From Burkholderia sp. SRS-46 (lineage in GTDB: Bacteria > Pseudomonadota > Gammaproteobacteria > Burkholderiales > Burkholderiaceae), in NCBI RefSeq assembly GCF_004343775.1, contig NZ_PTXL01000007.1:434001-498000 (forward strand): a stretch of DNA of 64,000 nucleotides. Direction: 5' to 3'. Made by a program: the position numbers and the translations under genes. Under the pieces are notes generated by a model. It was not told the DNA's origin and made no database searches. It worked only from the letters and a program-made list of their open reading frames with translations. Shown in pieces: positions 34,936 through 42,800 of this stretch (position 1 is the stretch's first letter; every line of letters starts with the position of its first letter).

Positions 34936-35019
34936 GCTTCGCCGAGTTAACTGACAACTTGCGGGGCGAAGCTGGTTGGCGCGAAGCGCGCCGCCCGGTA
35001 CTGGTAATCCGCTAAAGCG
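34936..35019 (+). ncRNA. SAM-II-like riboswitch aptamer in the metK leader
   Basis: P1 is a perfect 8-bp stem, GCTTCGCC (34936-34943) with GGCGAAGC (34965-34972). Its loop GAGTTAACTGACAACTTGCGG has the same 19-base layout as the metX loop. An inserted 6-bp hairpin GGCGCG-AAG-CGCGCC lies at 34978-34992. The 3-prime strand GGTAATCCGCTAAAGCG (35003-35019) ends in the class motif GCUAAA. Loop bases GCGG (34961-34964) pair with CCGC (35009-35012) to close the pseudoknot. The SAM-II class binds SAM, the product of MetK. Confidence 0.78.
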
Positions 35020-35082
35020 TCGCCGCTTCAGGCCCCAACGAAGCTGGCTACGTGATACCAACCGTAACCACACAGGAGCCTG
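35012..35082 (+). promoter_or_regulatory. Expression platform of the metK riboswitch: anti-ribosome-binding-site switch
   Basis: CAGGCCCC (35029-35036) can pair with GGAGCCTG (35075-35082), which contains the metK ribosome binding site, over eight positions with one mismatch. The aptamer strand CTAAAGCG (35012-35019) can instead form a hairpin with CGCTTCAG (35024-35031), covering the first three bases of that anti-site. Ligand binding would favour the sequestered form. The logic matches that of metX. The pairings are seen; the switch is inferred. Confidence 0.55.
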
Positions 35083-35087
35083 AAAAA

Positions 35088-36275
35088 GTGGCAAACGATT
35101 ATTTCTTCACCTCCGAATCCGTTTCCGAAGGCCATCCGGACAAGGTCGCAGACCAGATTTCGGACGCGATTCTCGACGCCATCCTCGCTCAAGACAAATA
35201 CTCGCGCGTTGCCGCCGAAACGCTGTGCAACACGGGGCTTGTCGTCCTGGCCGGTGAAATCACCACGACGGCCAACATCGATTACATCCAGATCGCGCGC
35301 GACACGATCAAGCGCATCGGCTACGACAACACCGACTACGGCATCGACTACAAGGGCTGCGCGGTGCTCGTCGCGTACGACAAGCAGTCGCCGGACATCG
35401 CGCAGGGTGTCGACCGTGCACACGACGACAACCTCGACCAGGGCGCGGGCGACCAGGGCCTGATGTTCGGTTACGCGTGCGACGAAACGCCGGAACTGAT
35501 GCCGCTGCCGATCCACCTGTCGCACCGCCTGGTCGAGCGCCAGGCGAGCCTGCGCCGCGACGGCCGCCTGCCCTGGCTGCGCCCGGACGCAAAGTCGCAG
35601 GTCACGATCCGCTACGTCGACGGCAAGCCGGATTCGATCGACACCGTCGTGCTGTCGACCCAGCACGCACCGGACATCGAGCTGCCGGCGCTGCGCGAAG
35701 CCGTGATCGAGGAGATCATCAAGCCGACGCTGCCGGCCGAGCTGATCAAGGGCGACATCAAGTTCCTCGTGAACCCGACCGGCCGGTTCGTGATCGGCGG
35801 CCCGCAGGGCGACTGCGGCCTGACGGGCCGCAAGATCATCGTCGACACGTACGGCGGTGCCGCACCGCACGGCGGCGGCGCGTTCTCGGGCAAGGATCCG
35901 TCGAAGGTCGACCGTTCGGCAGCCTACGCAGGCCGCTACGTCGCGAAGAACATCGTCGCGGCCGGCCTCGCGTCGCGCGCGCTGATCCAGGTGTCGTACG
36001 CGATCGGCGTCGCCGAGCCGACCTCGGTGATGGTCAACACGTTCGGCACGGGCCGCGTGTCGGACGCGACGATCACGAAGCTCGTGCGCGAGCACTTCGA
36101 CCTGCGTCCGAAGGGCATCATCAAGATGCTCGACCTGCTGCGCCCGATCTACGAGAAGACTGCCGCCTACGGCCACTTCGGCCGCGAAGAGCCGGAATTC
36201 TCGTGGGAAGCGACCGACAAGGCGCTCGCGCTGGCCGAAGCGGCCGGCGTGGAGCCGGCGGTGCGCGTCGCGTAA
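35088..36275 (+). CDS. metK: S-adenosylmethionine synthetase
   Basis: MetK makes SAM from methionine and ATP. The 395-residue protein begins ANDYFFTSESVSEGHPDKVADQ, and carries the GAGDQGLMFGYA hexapeptide region and the P-loop-like GGGAFSGKDPSKVDRS. The start is GTG at 35088, with CAGGAG nine bases upstream. It is a single gene ended by a strong terminator and preceded by a riboswitch leader. Confidence 0.98.
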   Translation: MANDYFFTSESVSEGHPDKVADQISDAILDAILAQDKYSRVAAETLCNTGLVVLAGEITTTANIDYIQIARDTIKRIGYDNTDYGIDYKGCAVLVAYDKQSPDIAQGVDRAHDDNLDQGAGDQGLMFGYACDETPELMPLPIHLSHRLVERQASLRRDGRLPWLRPDAKSQVTIRYVDGKPDSIDTVVLSTQHAPDIELPALREAVIEEIIKPTLPAELIKGDIKFLVNPTGRFVIGGPQGDCGLTGRKIIVDTYGGAAPHGGGAFSGKDPSKVDRSAAYAGRYVAKNIVAAGLASRALIQVSYAIGVAEPTSVMVNTFGTGRVSDATITKLVREHFDLRPKGIIKMLDLLRPIYEKTAAYGHFGREEPEFSWEATDKALALAEAAGVEPAVRVA

Positions 36276-36295
36276 GCGTTTCGCTGCCCCAAACG

Positions 36296-36323
36296 AAAAA
36301 CCCCGGCCAGGCCGGGGTTTTTT
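36296..36323. terminator. Bidirectional rho-independent terminator after metK
   Basis: AAAAACCCCGGC and GCCGGGGTTTTTT form a long stem with a three-base loop and runs of A and T on both sides. It lies between metK and a convergent hypothetical gene. Confidence 0.92.
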
Positions 36324-36346
36324 ATTGCCGCGTGCGCCGCGCGCGG

Positions 36347-36688
36347 TCAGCGTACCGCGAACGCAAACCAGCCGGTGCTCGCCGCGAGGCGGCGCGGGCG
36401 GTTGACCCGGCGCTGCGGGCCGTTCGCACGGCGCAGCGCAAGCGCGCGCAGCGACGACGGCTTTTGCAGCAGCGAGCGCAGGCCCGAGCGGCGCACGAAC
36501 GCCTGCGTGCTCATCATCGAGAAGAACGCGTGAAACCACGCGCGGATGCCGTCGAGCCGTGCGTGCGCCTGCGGGTGCACGGCGAGCGCCTGCGCGCGTG
36601 CGCGATGATGGCGCAGCGGACGAAGCGGAACGGACGGCACGACGCGCTTTGCAGCGCGGCTGAGACGGGAAGTCAGACGGAATGGCAT
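36347..36688 (-). CDS. Arg-rich hypothetical protein
   Basis: The 113-residue product is very basic (more than 20 Arg) with one aromatic-hydrophobic patch (GIRAWFHAFFSMMS). I recognise no family. An ATG at 36688 is followed by MPFRLTSRL. It is convergent with metK and shares its terminator. High-GC chance open frames are a risk, so confidence is moderate. Confidence 0.45.
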   Translation of the reverse strand: MPFRLTSRLSRAAKRVVPSVPLRPLRHHRARAQALAVHPQAHARLDGIRAWFHAFFSMMSTQAFVRRSGLRSLLQKPSSLRALALRRANGPQRRVNRPRRLAASTGWFAFAVR

Positions 36689-37045
36689 GTGAACGATGCT
36701 TTGCTTGCTTGAATGGATGGCGCCCTTGAAGAGCGCACTGGTATGAACGGCCTCGGATGGCGCAACGGATCTTATCGAAAGCCGTTGCGCGCCGCGCCCG
36801 CCAGAACTGACAGGCCGCGTCAGGCTACAGGGGATTCGTGACGGGCAAAAGTCGCGGATAACCCTTGTGCCGCAAGGCATGCATTACATACCGCCTGTCG
36901 CTGAGGCCACCGCGGCGGCGCACAGTTCCCTTGCTGTGGATCAAATTGCCGCCCGGCAATTCCCTGCGCACGACATTGGTGCTGCGCGCACCATCCGGCG
37001 CCGTTTTACAATCGAAACATTCACAAGAAATACATCGAGCATCCC
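36689..37045. other. 357-bp gap upstream of the PhyH gene
   Basis: The stretch has lower GC than its surroundings near 36840-37040 and includes TTTTACAATCG at 37002-37012, a possible -10 region for the dioxygenase gene. No protein-like frame is seen. Confidence 0.3.
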
Positions 37046-37816
37046 ATGTCTTCATTGCAGTCGGAAGTGATTCGCGCGCAGGTGGCGGAACTGCGCGAAC
37101 GCGGCTTCGTCATCGCCCGCGGCCTCGTCGGCGCGGAGCAGTGCGCGACGCTGAAGCAGATTGCCGAGCGACAGCTGCAGGAAGCCGCGCAGCCGATCGA
37201 ATTCGAGGCCGACCTGCGCTATCCGGGCGCGCCGGAGTCGAAGCACGCGCCCGGCGGCCACACGGTGCGGCGGCTGCTCGATGCGTACACGCGCGATCCG
37301 GCGTTCGCCGAGCGTGCGATCGCGCCGGAGATCGGCGAGTGGATGCGCGCGTATTTCGGCGAACGGCCGGTGCTGTCGCGTGCGCATCACAACTGCATGA
37401 TGACGAAGCATCCCGCGTACGGCAGCCTCACCGGCTGGCACCGCGATTTCCGCTACTGGGCGTTCGAGCGCTCGGACATGGTGTCGGCGTGGCTGGCGCT
37501 CGGGCCGGAGACGAACGAGAACGGCGCGCTGTGGCTGGTGCCGGGCTCGCATACGGCGGAATTCGGTGCGCAAGCGTTCGACGACGCGAAGTTCTTCCGC
37601 AGCGACCTGCCGGAGAACCGGAAGATGATCGACGCGGCGACGTGCCCGCCGCTCGCCGCCGGCGACGTCGTGTTCTTCCATTGCAACACGCTGCATTCGG
37701 CCGGGCAGAACCGCTCCGACCAAGTGAAGTTCTCGCTCGTGTTCACGTATCACGGCGAAAGCAACCGGCCGATTCCGGGCACGCGCTCGGCGGCGAAGCC
37801 GGAAGTGCAGTTCTAG
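37046..37816 (+). CDS. Phytanoyl-CoA dioxygenase (PhyH) family protein
   Basis: This is a Fe(II)/2-oxoglutarate-dependent oxygenase of the PhyH family. The iron-binding HxD is His132 and Asp134 in TGWHRDFRYW; the distal His is in CNTLHSAGQNRS, followed by the Arg expected to hold 2-oxoglutarate. The fold core LWLVPGSHT is present. The length is 256 residues. The substrate is unknown. It is a single gene ended by a terminator at 37868. Confidence 0.88.
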   Translation: MSSLQSEVIRAQVAELRERGFVIARGLVGAEQCATLKQIAERQLQEAAQPIEFEADLRYPGAPESKHAPGGHTVRRLLDAYTRDPAFAERAIAPEIGEWMRAYFGERPVLSRAHHNCMMTKHPAYGSLTGWHRDFRYWAFERSDMVSAWLALGPETNENGALWLVPGSHTAEFGAQAFDDAKFFRSDLPENRKMIDAATCPPLAAGDVVFFHCNTLHSAGQNRSDQVKFSLVFTYHGESNRPIPGTRSAAKPEVQF

Positions 37817-37867
37817 GGCCGGTGCCGGTGCCGCAGGCCGCCCGTCGCGACATGCACGCAGAATCGG

Positions 37868-37904
37868 ATCCCTGCCCGGCGAGCTTCGTCCGGCAGGGAT
37901 TTTT
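37868..37904 (+). terminator. Rho-independent terminator of the PhyH gene
   Basis: ATCCCTGCC pairs with GGCAGGGAT, extended by further C-G pairs, followed by TTTTT. It separates the PhyH gene from the convergent DUF3185 gene. Confidence 0.75.
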
Positions 37905-37955
37905 CATGGGCAGGTGCGCTGCGGCAGCGACCGGATCGTTGCCGCAGCGCGGGCG

Positions 37956-38162
37956 TCAGCGCTTGTTGCCCGGCATCGCGAGGCCGATCAGGCCGACGAA
38001 CGATGCGACGGCGCCGCCGGCGATCAGCAGGATCGTCTTCGTTGCCGGCGAGCCGGTGAAGAAGCGCGACACGTCGTCGTTGATCGAGTGGAACGACTGG
38101 CCGCCGAAATACAGCAGCACGACGCCGCCGACGAGCAGCGCAACCGAGATGACCCGGGTCAT
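37956..38162 (-). CDS. DUF3185 family small membrane protein
   Basis: The 68-residue protein has two hydrophobic segments (about 4-22 and 44-63) with the family middle part SINDDVSRFFTGSPATKTILL. Its function is unknown. The ATG at 38162 is preceded by an AGCGAGG-like site. It is divergent from the aldo/keto reductase gene by 174 bp. Confidence 0.8.
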   Translation of the reverse strand: MTRVISVALLVGGVVLLYFGGQSFHSINDDVSRFFTGSPATKTILLIAGGAVASFVGLIGLAMPGNKR

Positions 38163-38336
38163 ACAAACCTCGCTGAAACGGTGATTCGAGACGCCGCAGT
38201 GTAGGCGAGCGTCGTGCTCGCGTCCATCGCCGTGCGCGCTCGGGGCGGGTTCGCTACCATATCCGTCGCACGGTTCCTTCGCCGCCGGCCGCATGTGCGC
38301 TGGCGCGCGCCAATCGACGTCCTGACGGAAATTCTC

Positions 38337-39380
38337 ATGGCCTACGAAGCAGCTTCCGAACGTTATGCCGACATGCAATACCGCACGTGCGGCCGATCCG
38401 GGCTCAAACTGCCCGCCCTGTCGCTTGGCCTGTGGCACAACTTCGGCGACACGACGCCGATCTCGACCCAGCGCGAGATCCTGCGCACCGCGTTCGATCT
38501 CGGCATCAACCATTTCGATCTCGCGAACAACTACGGGCCGCCGTACGGCAGCGCCGAAGCCAATTTCGGGCGGCTGCTGAAGGAGGATTTCCGGCCGTAT
38601 CGCGACGAGCTGCTGATCTCGACGAAGGCCGGCTGGGACATGTGGCCGGGGCCGTACGGCAGCGGCGGCGGCTCCCGCAAGTACGTGCTCGCGAGCCTCG
38701 ACCAGAGCCTGTCGCGGATGGGGCTCGACTACGTCGACATCTTCTATTCGCACCGCTTCGACGCGCATACGCCGCTCGAGGAAACGGCCGGCGCGCTCGC
38801 GGCGGCCGTGCAGCAGGGCAAGGCGCTGTACATCGGCATTTCGTCGTACTCGGCGGCGAAGACGCGTGAAATGGCCGAGCTGCTCGCCGCGTACAAGGTG
38901 CCGCTGCTGATCCATCAGCCGTCGTACAACCTGCTGAACCGCTGGGTCGAGCGCGAGCTGCTCGACACGCTCGACGAGATCGGCACGGGCAGCATCGCCT
39001 TCACGCCGCTCGCGCAGGGGCTGCTGACGTCGAAATACCTGAACGGCGTGCCGGCCGACGCACGCGTGAACAAGCCCGGCGGCGGCTCGCTGATGGCAGA
39101 CCATCTGAGCACGGACAACCTCGAGCACGTGCGCAGGCTGAACGCGATCGCCCAGCGTCGCGGCCAGAGCCTCGCGCAGATGGCGCTCGCATGGGTGCTG
39201 CGCAACGGGCGCGTGACGTCGGCGCTGATCGGCGCGAGCCGTGCGGAACAGGTTCGTGAAAACGTCGGCGCGTTGAAGAACCTCGAATTCTCGGCCGAGG
39301 AGATTGCCGAGATCGATCGCGACGCGACCGAAGGCGGCATCAATCTGTGGGAAAAGCCGTCCACCGATCAGGCGATCTGA
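38337..39380 (+). CDS. Aldo/keto reductase, L-glyceraldehyde-3-phosphate reductase type
   Basis: The 347-residue TIM-barrel oxidoreductase has the family tetrad region FDLANNYGPPYGSAE (Asp, Tyr), STKAGWDMWPGPYGSGGSRK-like segment split at the Lys, and SHRFD for the His. The NADP-binding end includes LIGASRAEQVREN. The WPGPYG segment is characteristic of the YghZ/Gpr subgroup. The start ATG at 38337 gives MAYEAASERYADMQYR. It stands alone; an uninterrupted hairpin follows at 39431. Confidence 0.88.
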   Translation: MAYEAASERYADMQYRTCGRSGLKLPALSLGLWHNFGDTTPISTQREILRTAFDLGINHFDLANNYGPPYGSAEANFGRLLKEDFRPYRDELLISTKAGWDMWPGPYGSGGGSRKYVLASLDQSLSRMGLDYVDIFYSHRFDAHTPLEETAGALAAAVQQGKALYIGISSYSAAKTREMAELLAAYKVPLLIHQPSYNLLNRWVERELLDTLDEIGTGSIAFTPLAQGLLTSKYLNGVPADARVNKPGGGSLMADHLSTDNLEHVRRLNAIAQRRGQSLAQMALAWVLRNGRVTSALIGASRAEQVRENVGALKNLEFSAEEIAEIDRDATEGGINLWEKPSTDQAI

Positions 39381-39430
39381 CCGGCAGGAGACGCGGCGTG
39401 CGCAACGCCCGCCGCGTCGAGTTTGACCGG

Positions 39431-39455
39431 CCGTTCCGCCGTCGTGGCGGAACGG
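39431..39455. terminator. Perfect hairpin between convergent genes
   Basis: CCGTTCCGCC and GGCGGAACGG form a perfect 10-bp stem with a five-base loop. There is no T-run, so it may end transcription weakly or act otherwise. It lies between the aldo/keto reductase gene and a small convergent gene. Confidence 0.5.
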
Positions 39456-39471
39456 CGCGCGGGATGCGCCG

Positions 39472-39657
39472 CTAGATCAGCGCAGGCAGGCCTTCGACCA
39501 GCAGCACCGCGACGCCGACGCCGAGCATCATGCCCAGCACGCGCAGCAGGTTGTGGCGGAAATTGGTCGCGCACGGCACCGCCCCGAGGAACAGCGCGCC
39601 GGCAAGCGCCATCGGAATCAACAGGATGAAATCGCCGATCGTGAAATAGGTGGTCAT
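39472..39657 (-). CDS. Small two-segment membrane protein of unknown function
   Basis: The 61-residue product starts MTTYFTIGDFILLIPMALAGALFLG and has two hydrophobic segments joined by a short basic loop (NFRHNLLR). I recognise no family. A GGAGACACGC-type ribosome binding site lies before the ATG, which supports it being translated. Confidence 0.55.
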   Translation of the reverse strand: MTTYFTIGDFILLIPMALAGALFLGAVPCATNFRHNLLRVLGMMLGVGVAVLLVEGLPALI

Positions 39658-39949
39658 GCGTGTCTCCTTGGCACGGGCCCATGCCTGGGCTGTCTCGTTG
39701 TGCTCCGACCCGATTGCGAGGTGGCAGGTCACTTCGAGTATAGGAAATGCCACGCCGTTTTTCGCTAGCCGAACCCTTAAAAAGGTAGGGGAAAACGCAA
39801 GGAAATGCCGATTTCAACCGTGATTTCGACGCAATCCTTGCGTTCTGCTTTCGTATGACTTTCCGGGCTTGCCGGCCTGACGGCGCGCCGAAAGCGCGCT
39901 GGCGCCATGCCGCGGGCCGCCCGCCGTCACCGACGGGCGGCCCGCCCGG

Positions 39950-40816
39950 TCATGCGCGAGCCGCGGGGGCGCGGAACACCAGCGCCAGGCCCGCGACGAT
40001 CGCACCCATGCCGGCCAGCGCGAGCGGCTCGGGGCGGTTGCCGAGCCAGACGGCGTCCATCAGCGTCGTGACGACGGGCACGAGGTAGAACAGGCTCGTC
40101 ACGTTCACCAGATCGCCGCGCTGCATCAGCCGGTAGAACAGCAGCTGCGCGACCACCGAGATCACGATGCCGAGCCACAGGAGCGGCACGACGAACGCCC
40201 AGGTCGTGTCGAACGCGATCGGCCGGAACGGCACGATCGCCGCGCACAGCGCGAGCCCGATCGCATTCTGCAGCGGCAGCACGTCGGCGGGCGCCGAGCG
40301 CACACGCTTCTGCAGCAGCGCGCCGACGGTCAGTGCGACGAGCGCCGTGAGCGCGCAGGCGATGCCGGCGATCGACAGGCCCGCGCCGCCGATGCCGCGG
40401 CACACGACGAGCGCCAGCCCTGCGAGCGCGAGCGCGAGCCCCGCGACGCGCGTGGCCTGCCAGCGCCGCTCGACGAACGCGAGCGTGAGGATCGGCTGCA
40501 CGCCGAGGATCGTCGCGAGCACGCCGGGCGCGATGCCGCGTTCGAGCGCGAGCAGATAGAAGATCGAGTAGCCACCCATCAGCAACACGCCGGTCGCGAC
40601 CGCGAGGCGCCGCTCGCCCGGTGCGGGCAGCCAGCGCCCGCGCGCGGCGGACAACGCGAGCAGCACGAGCGATGCGAGTGCGAAGCGTGCGGTGAGGAAG
40701 ACGAATGCGGACGCGTGCCGCAGACCGAGTTCGGCGAAGATCGCGCCGCTGCTCCAGAGCAGCACGAAGAGCGACGTCGCCCCATGCGCGGCGAGCGCGC
40801 GTTTGAACGTAACCAT
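39950..40816 (-). CDS. EamA/DMT-superfamily transporter
   Basis: The 288-residue inner-membrane protein has ten hydrophobic segments arranged as two EamA repeats (about 1-140 and 145-285), with typical early FVLLWSSGAIFAELGLRHASAFVFLTARF. It is a drug/metabolite transporter of unknown substrate. The ATG at 40816 (MVTFKRAL) is preferred; the upstream frame is low-complexity. Confidence 0.85.
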   Translation of the reverse strand: MVTFKRALAAHGATSLFVLLWSSGAIFAELGLRHASAFVFLTARFALASLVLLALSAARGRWLPAPGERRLAVATGVLLMGGYSIFYLLALERGIAPGVLATILGVQPILTLAFVERRWQATRVAGLALALAGLALVVCRGIGGAGLSIAGIACALTALVALTVGALLQKRVRSAPADVLPLQNAIGLALCAAIVPFRPIAFDTTWAFVVPLLWLGIVISVVAQLLFYRLMQRGDLVNVTSLFYLVPVVTTLMDAVWLGNRPEPLALAGMGAIVAGLALVFRAPAARA

Positions 40817-41449
40817 GTAATTCCACCTGTCGAACGGATGAGAACGTTCCATGCGCACGCGCGCTGCGCCGTGCGTCACGACGCACGAACGGCAGGCTGG
40901 CGAATGGAAGCGGAAACCGGGGCCGGCAGTCAGCCGGCGAACGCCGCCGGGGGAGGCGGCGCCGCGCCGACGAGCGGCGGTGCGACAGGGGGAGGCGGTG
41001 CCGACGGATGCGCGCACGCCCGCGGCCGCGCGTCGAGCGGCGACCGGGACTTCGGAAGGGCGGGCGTGAATGCAGGCATCGCGGCGGAATGCGGTGGAAA
41101 GCGAATGAACGTCAACGATATCGCAACACGGGCCGGCATGGCAACCGGTGCGTCGACGTCATGCGTCGCGCGCGAACCGTGGCGTGAATCGCAGCGGGAG
41201 GCGTGCGCGCCGGGCGGTCACATTCGACAGGGTATGATGGGGGTGTCGCCGGTGCAAGCGCACGGGCGGCGCAGTGGTTGATTGGAGACATTCGACGGAT
41301 TCGCGGCGCCTTGCCTGCTTCTTCCTCTTTTCGCGCTTCGATAAACCATGAACAATGGGATACGCGTTGCCGCATCGACGGCGGCGCGTGTCGTGCATCT
41401 GCCGGCCGATGACGTGGCCGGTCTCGGGATTCAGGAGTGGGGAAACATC
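40817..41449. other. 633-bp gap without a convincing gene
   Basis: Open frames occur on both strands but have no protein-like composition. Positions 40930-41060 are Gly-coding, purine-rich repeats (GGGGGAGGCGG-like, twice). A frame from 41348 to 41449 is in phase with the next gene and could be its N-terminal extension. Confidence 0.4.
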
Positions 41450-41662
41450 ATGCATGTCGGGTCGATTGTCTGCACAACCCATATCGCGGTGCCGAAGGGC
41501 GCGCGCGGCATCGTCCAGCGCATTCTGGGCGACATGGCGATGGTGACCTGGTACGCGGGCGTGCCGGGCGAGTCGAAGGAACTCAACACCGAGCCTTTCT
41601 TTCTCGAGGACCTGATCGATACCGGCGAATCCGTGCTGCCGGCGGGCGCGGCCGTTCACTGA
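41450..41662 (+). CDS. Small hypothetical protein
   Basis: The 70-residue product starts MHVGSIVCTTHIAVPKGARG and reads as a small beta-rich, SH3-like fold with acidic C-terminal half. I do not recognise a named family. The start at 41450 follows GGAG about 12 bases upstream; an in-frame ATG at 41348 would add 34 residues of no recognisable kind. It precedes srkA by 58 bp on the same strand. Confidence 0.6.
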   Translation: MHVGSIVCTTHIAVPKGARGIVQRILGDMAMVTWYAGVPGESKELNTEPFFLEDLIDTGESVLPAGAAVH

Positions 41663-41720
41663 GCGCGCGCGCATTGCCGGACGCTCGTCTTTCCGCCCGG
41701 CTGGCGGCACAATGCCGGGC

Positions 41721-42740
41721 ATGAACGAAGTCACTTCCGCCTCTCCTTCCGCCGAGCCGCCGTTTGCCGGCCTCACGCCCGAGCGCGTGCTCGACGCGCT
41801 CGACAGCGTGCTGATGCCGGCCGGCCTGCGCACCGACGGTCGCCTGCTCGCCCTCAACAGCTACGAAAACCGCGTCTATCAGGCCGGTATCGAAGACGGT
41901 CCGCCGATCGTCGCGAAGTTCTATCGGCCGGCCCGCTGGTCGGACGAAGCCATCCTCGAGGAACACGCGTTCGTCGCCGAACTCGCCGCGCGCGAGATTC
42001 CGGCGGTGCCGGCGCGCACGTTCGACGGCCGCACGCTGCATGCGTTCGACGGCTTTCGCTTCTCGATCTTCGAGCGGCGCGGCGGCCGCGCGCCGGATCT
42101 CGACCGCAGCGAGACGCTCGAGTGGCTCGGCCGCTTCATCGGTCGCATCCACGCGGTCGGCGCGACCGAGCCGTACGCCGCGCGGCCCACGCTCGACATC
42201 CGCACGTTCGGCTACGAGCCGCGCGACTATCTGCTGGCGCACGATTTCATCCCCGCCGACGTGCGGCCCGCGTATGAAACCGCGGTCGCGCTGGCGCTCG
42301 AAGGCGTCGAGGCCGCGTTCGAGCGCGCGGGCGAGCTCCGCCTGCTGCGCACGCACGGCGATTGCCATCCGAGCAACGTGCTGTGGACCGATGCGGGCCC
42401 GCATTTCGTCGACTTCGACGATAGCCGGATGGCGCCCGCGATCCAGGATCTGTGGCTGTTGTTGCCGGGCGATCGCCCGGGCGCGTCGCGCGCGCTCGCG
42501 GACTTGCTCGCCGGTTACGAGGATTTCTGCGAATTCGAGCCGCGCGAGCTGCATCTGATCGAAGCGCTGCGCACGCTGCGGCTGATCCACTATGCCGCGT
42601 GGCTCGCGCGGCGCTGGGACGATCCCGCGTTTCCGGCCGCGTTCCCGTGGTTCAACACGCATCGCTACTGGGAAGCGCGCGTGCTCGAATTGCGCGAGCA
42701 GATCGGCGCGATGCAGGAAGGGCCGCTCTGGCCCGTGTGA
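41721..42740 (+). CDS. srkA: Stress response kinase SrkA (YihE/RdoA family)
   Basis: This protein kinase of the APH/choline kinase fold is linked to envelope-stress survival. The nucleotide-binding LNSYENRVYQ region, catalytic loop RTHGDCHPSNVLW and metal-binding FVDFDDSRMAPAIQDLW are all present. The family length is 325-345 residues; this has 339. An ATG three codons upstream (41712) is an alternative start. Confidence 0.92.
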   Translation: MNEVTSASPSAEPPFAGLTPERVLDALDSVLMPAGLRTDGRLLALNSYENRVYQAGIEDGPPIVAKFYRPARWSDEAILEEHAFVAELAAREIPAVPARTFDGRTLHAFDGFRFSIFERRGGRAPDLDRSETLEWLGRFIGRIHAVGATEPYAARPTLDIRTFGYEPRDYLLAHDFIPADVRPAYETAVALALEGVEAAFERAGELRLLRTHGDCHPSNVLWTDAGPHFVDFDDSRMAPAIQDLWLLLPGDRPGASRALADLLAGYEDFCEFEPRELHLIEALRTLRLIHYAAWLARRWDDPAFPAAFPWFNTHRYWEARVLELREQIGAMQEGPLWPV

Positions 42741-42800
42741 TGCACGCGCGTCCGCAACGGCGCGGCAGCGCGCCGGATGCGCTCGCGCGGCCCGCCCCGT

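Noticed and set aside
40930..41060. A purine-rich repeat that might be an origin or G-quadruplex element
   Set aside because: Only two imperfect GGGGGAGGCGG-like copies are present and no dnaA-box cluster lies near.
41105..41281. A short frame starting MNVNDIATRAGMATG, with a hint of a LacI-like helix
   Set aside because: The likeness lasts only about 12 residues, and the rest has no fold or family pattern.
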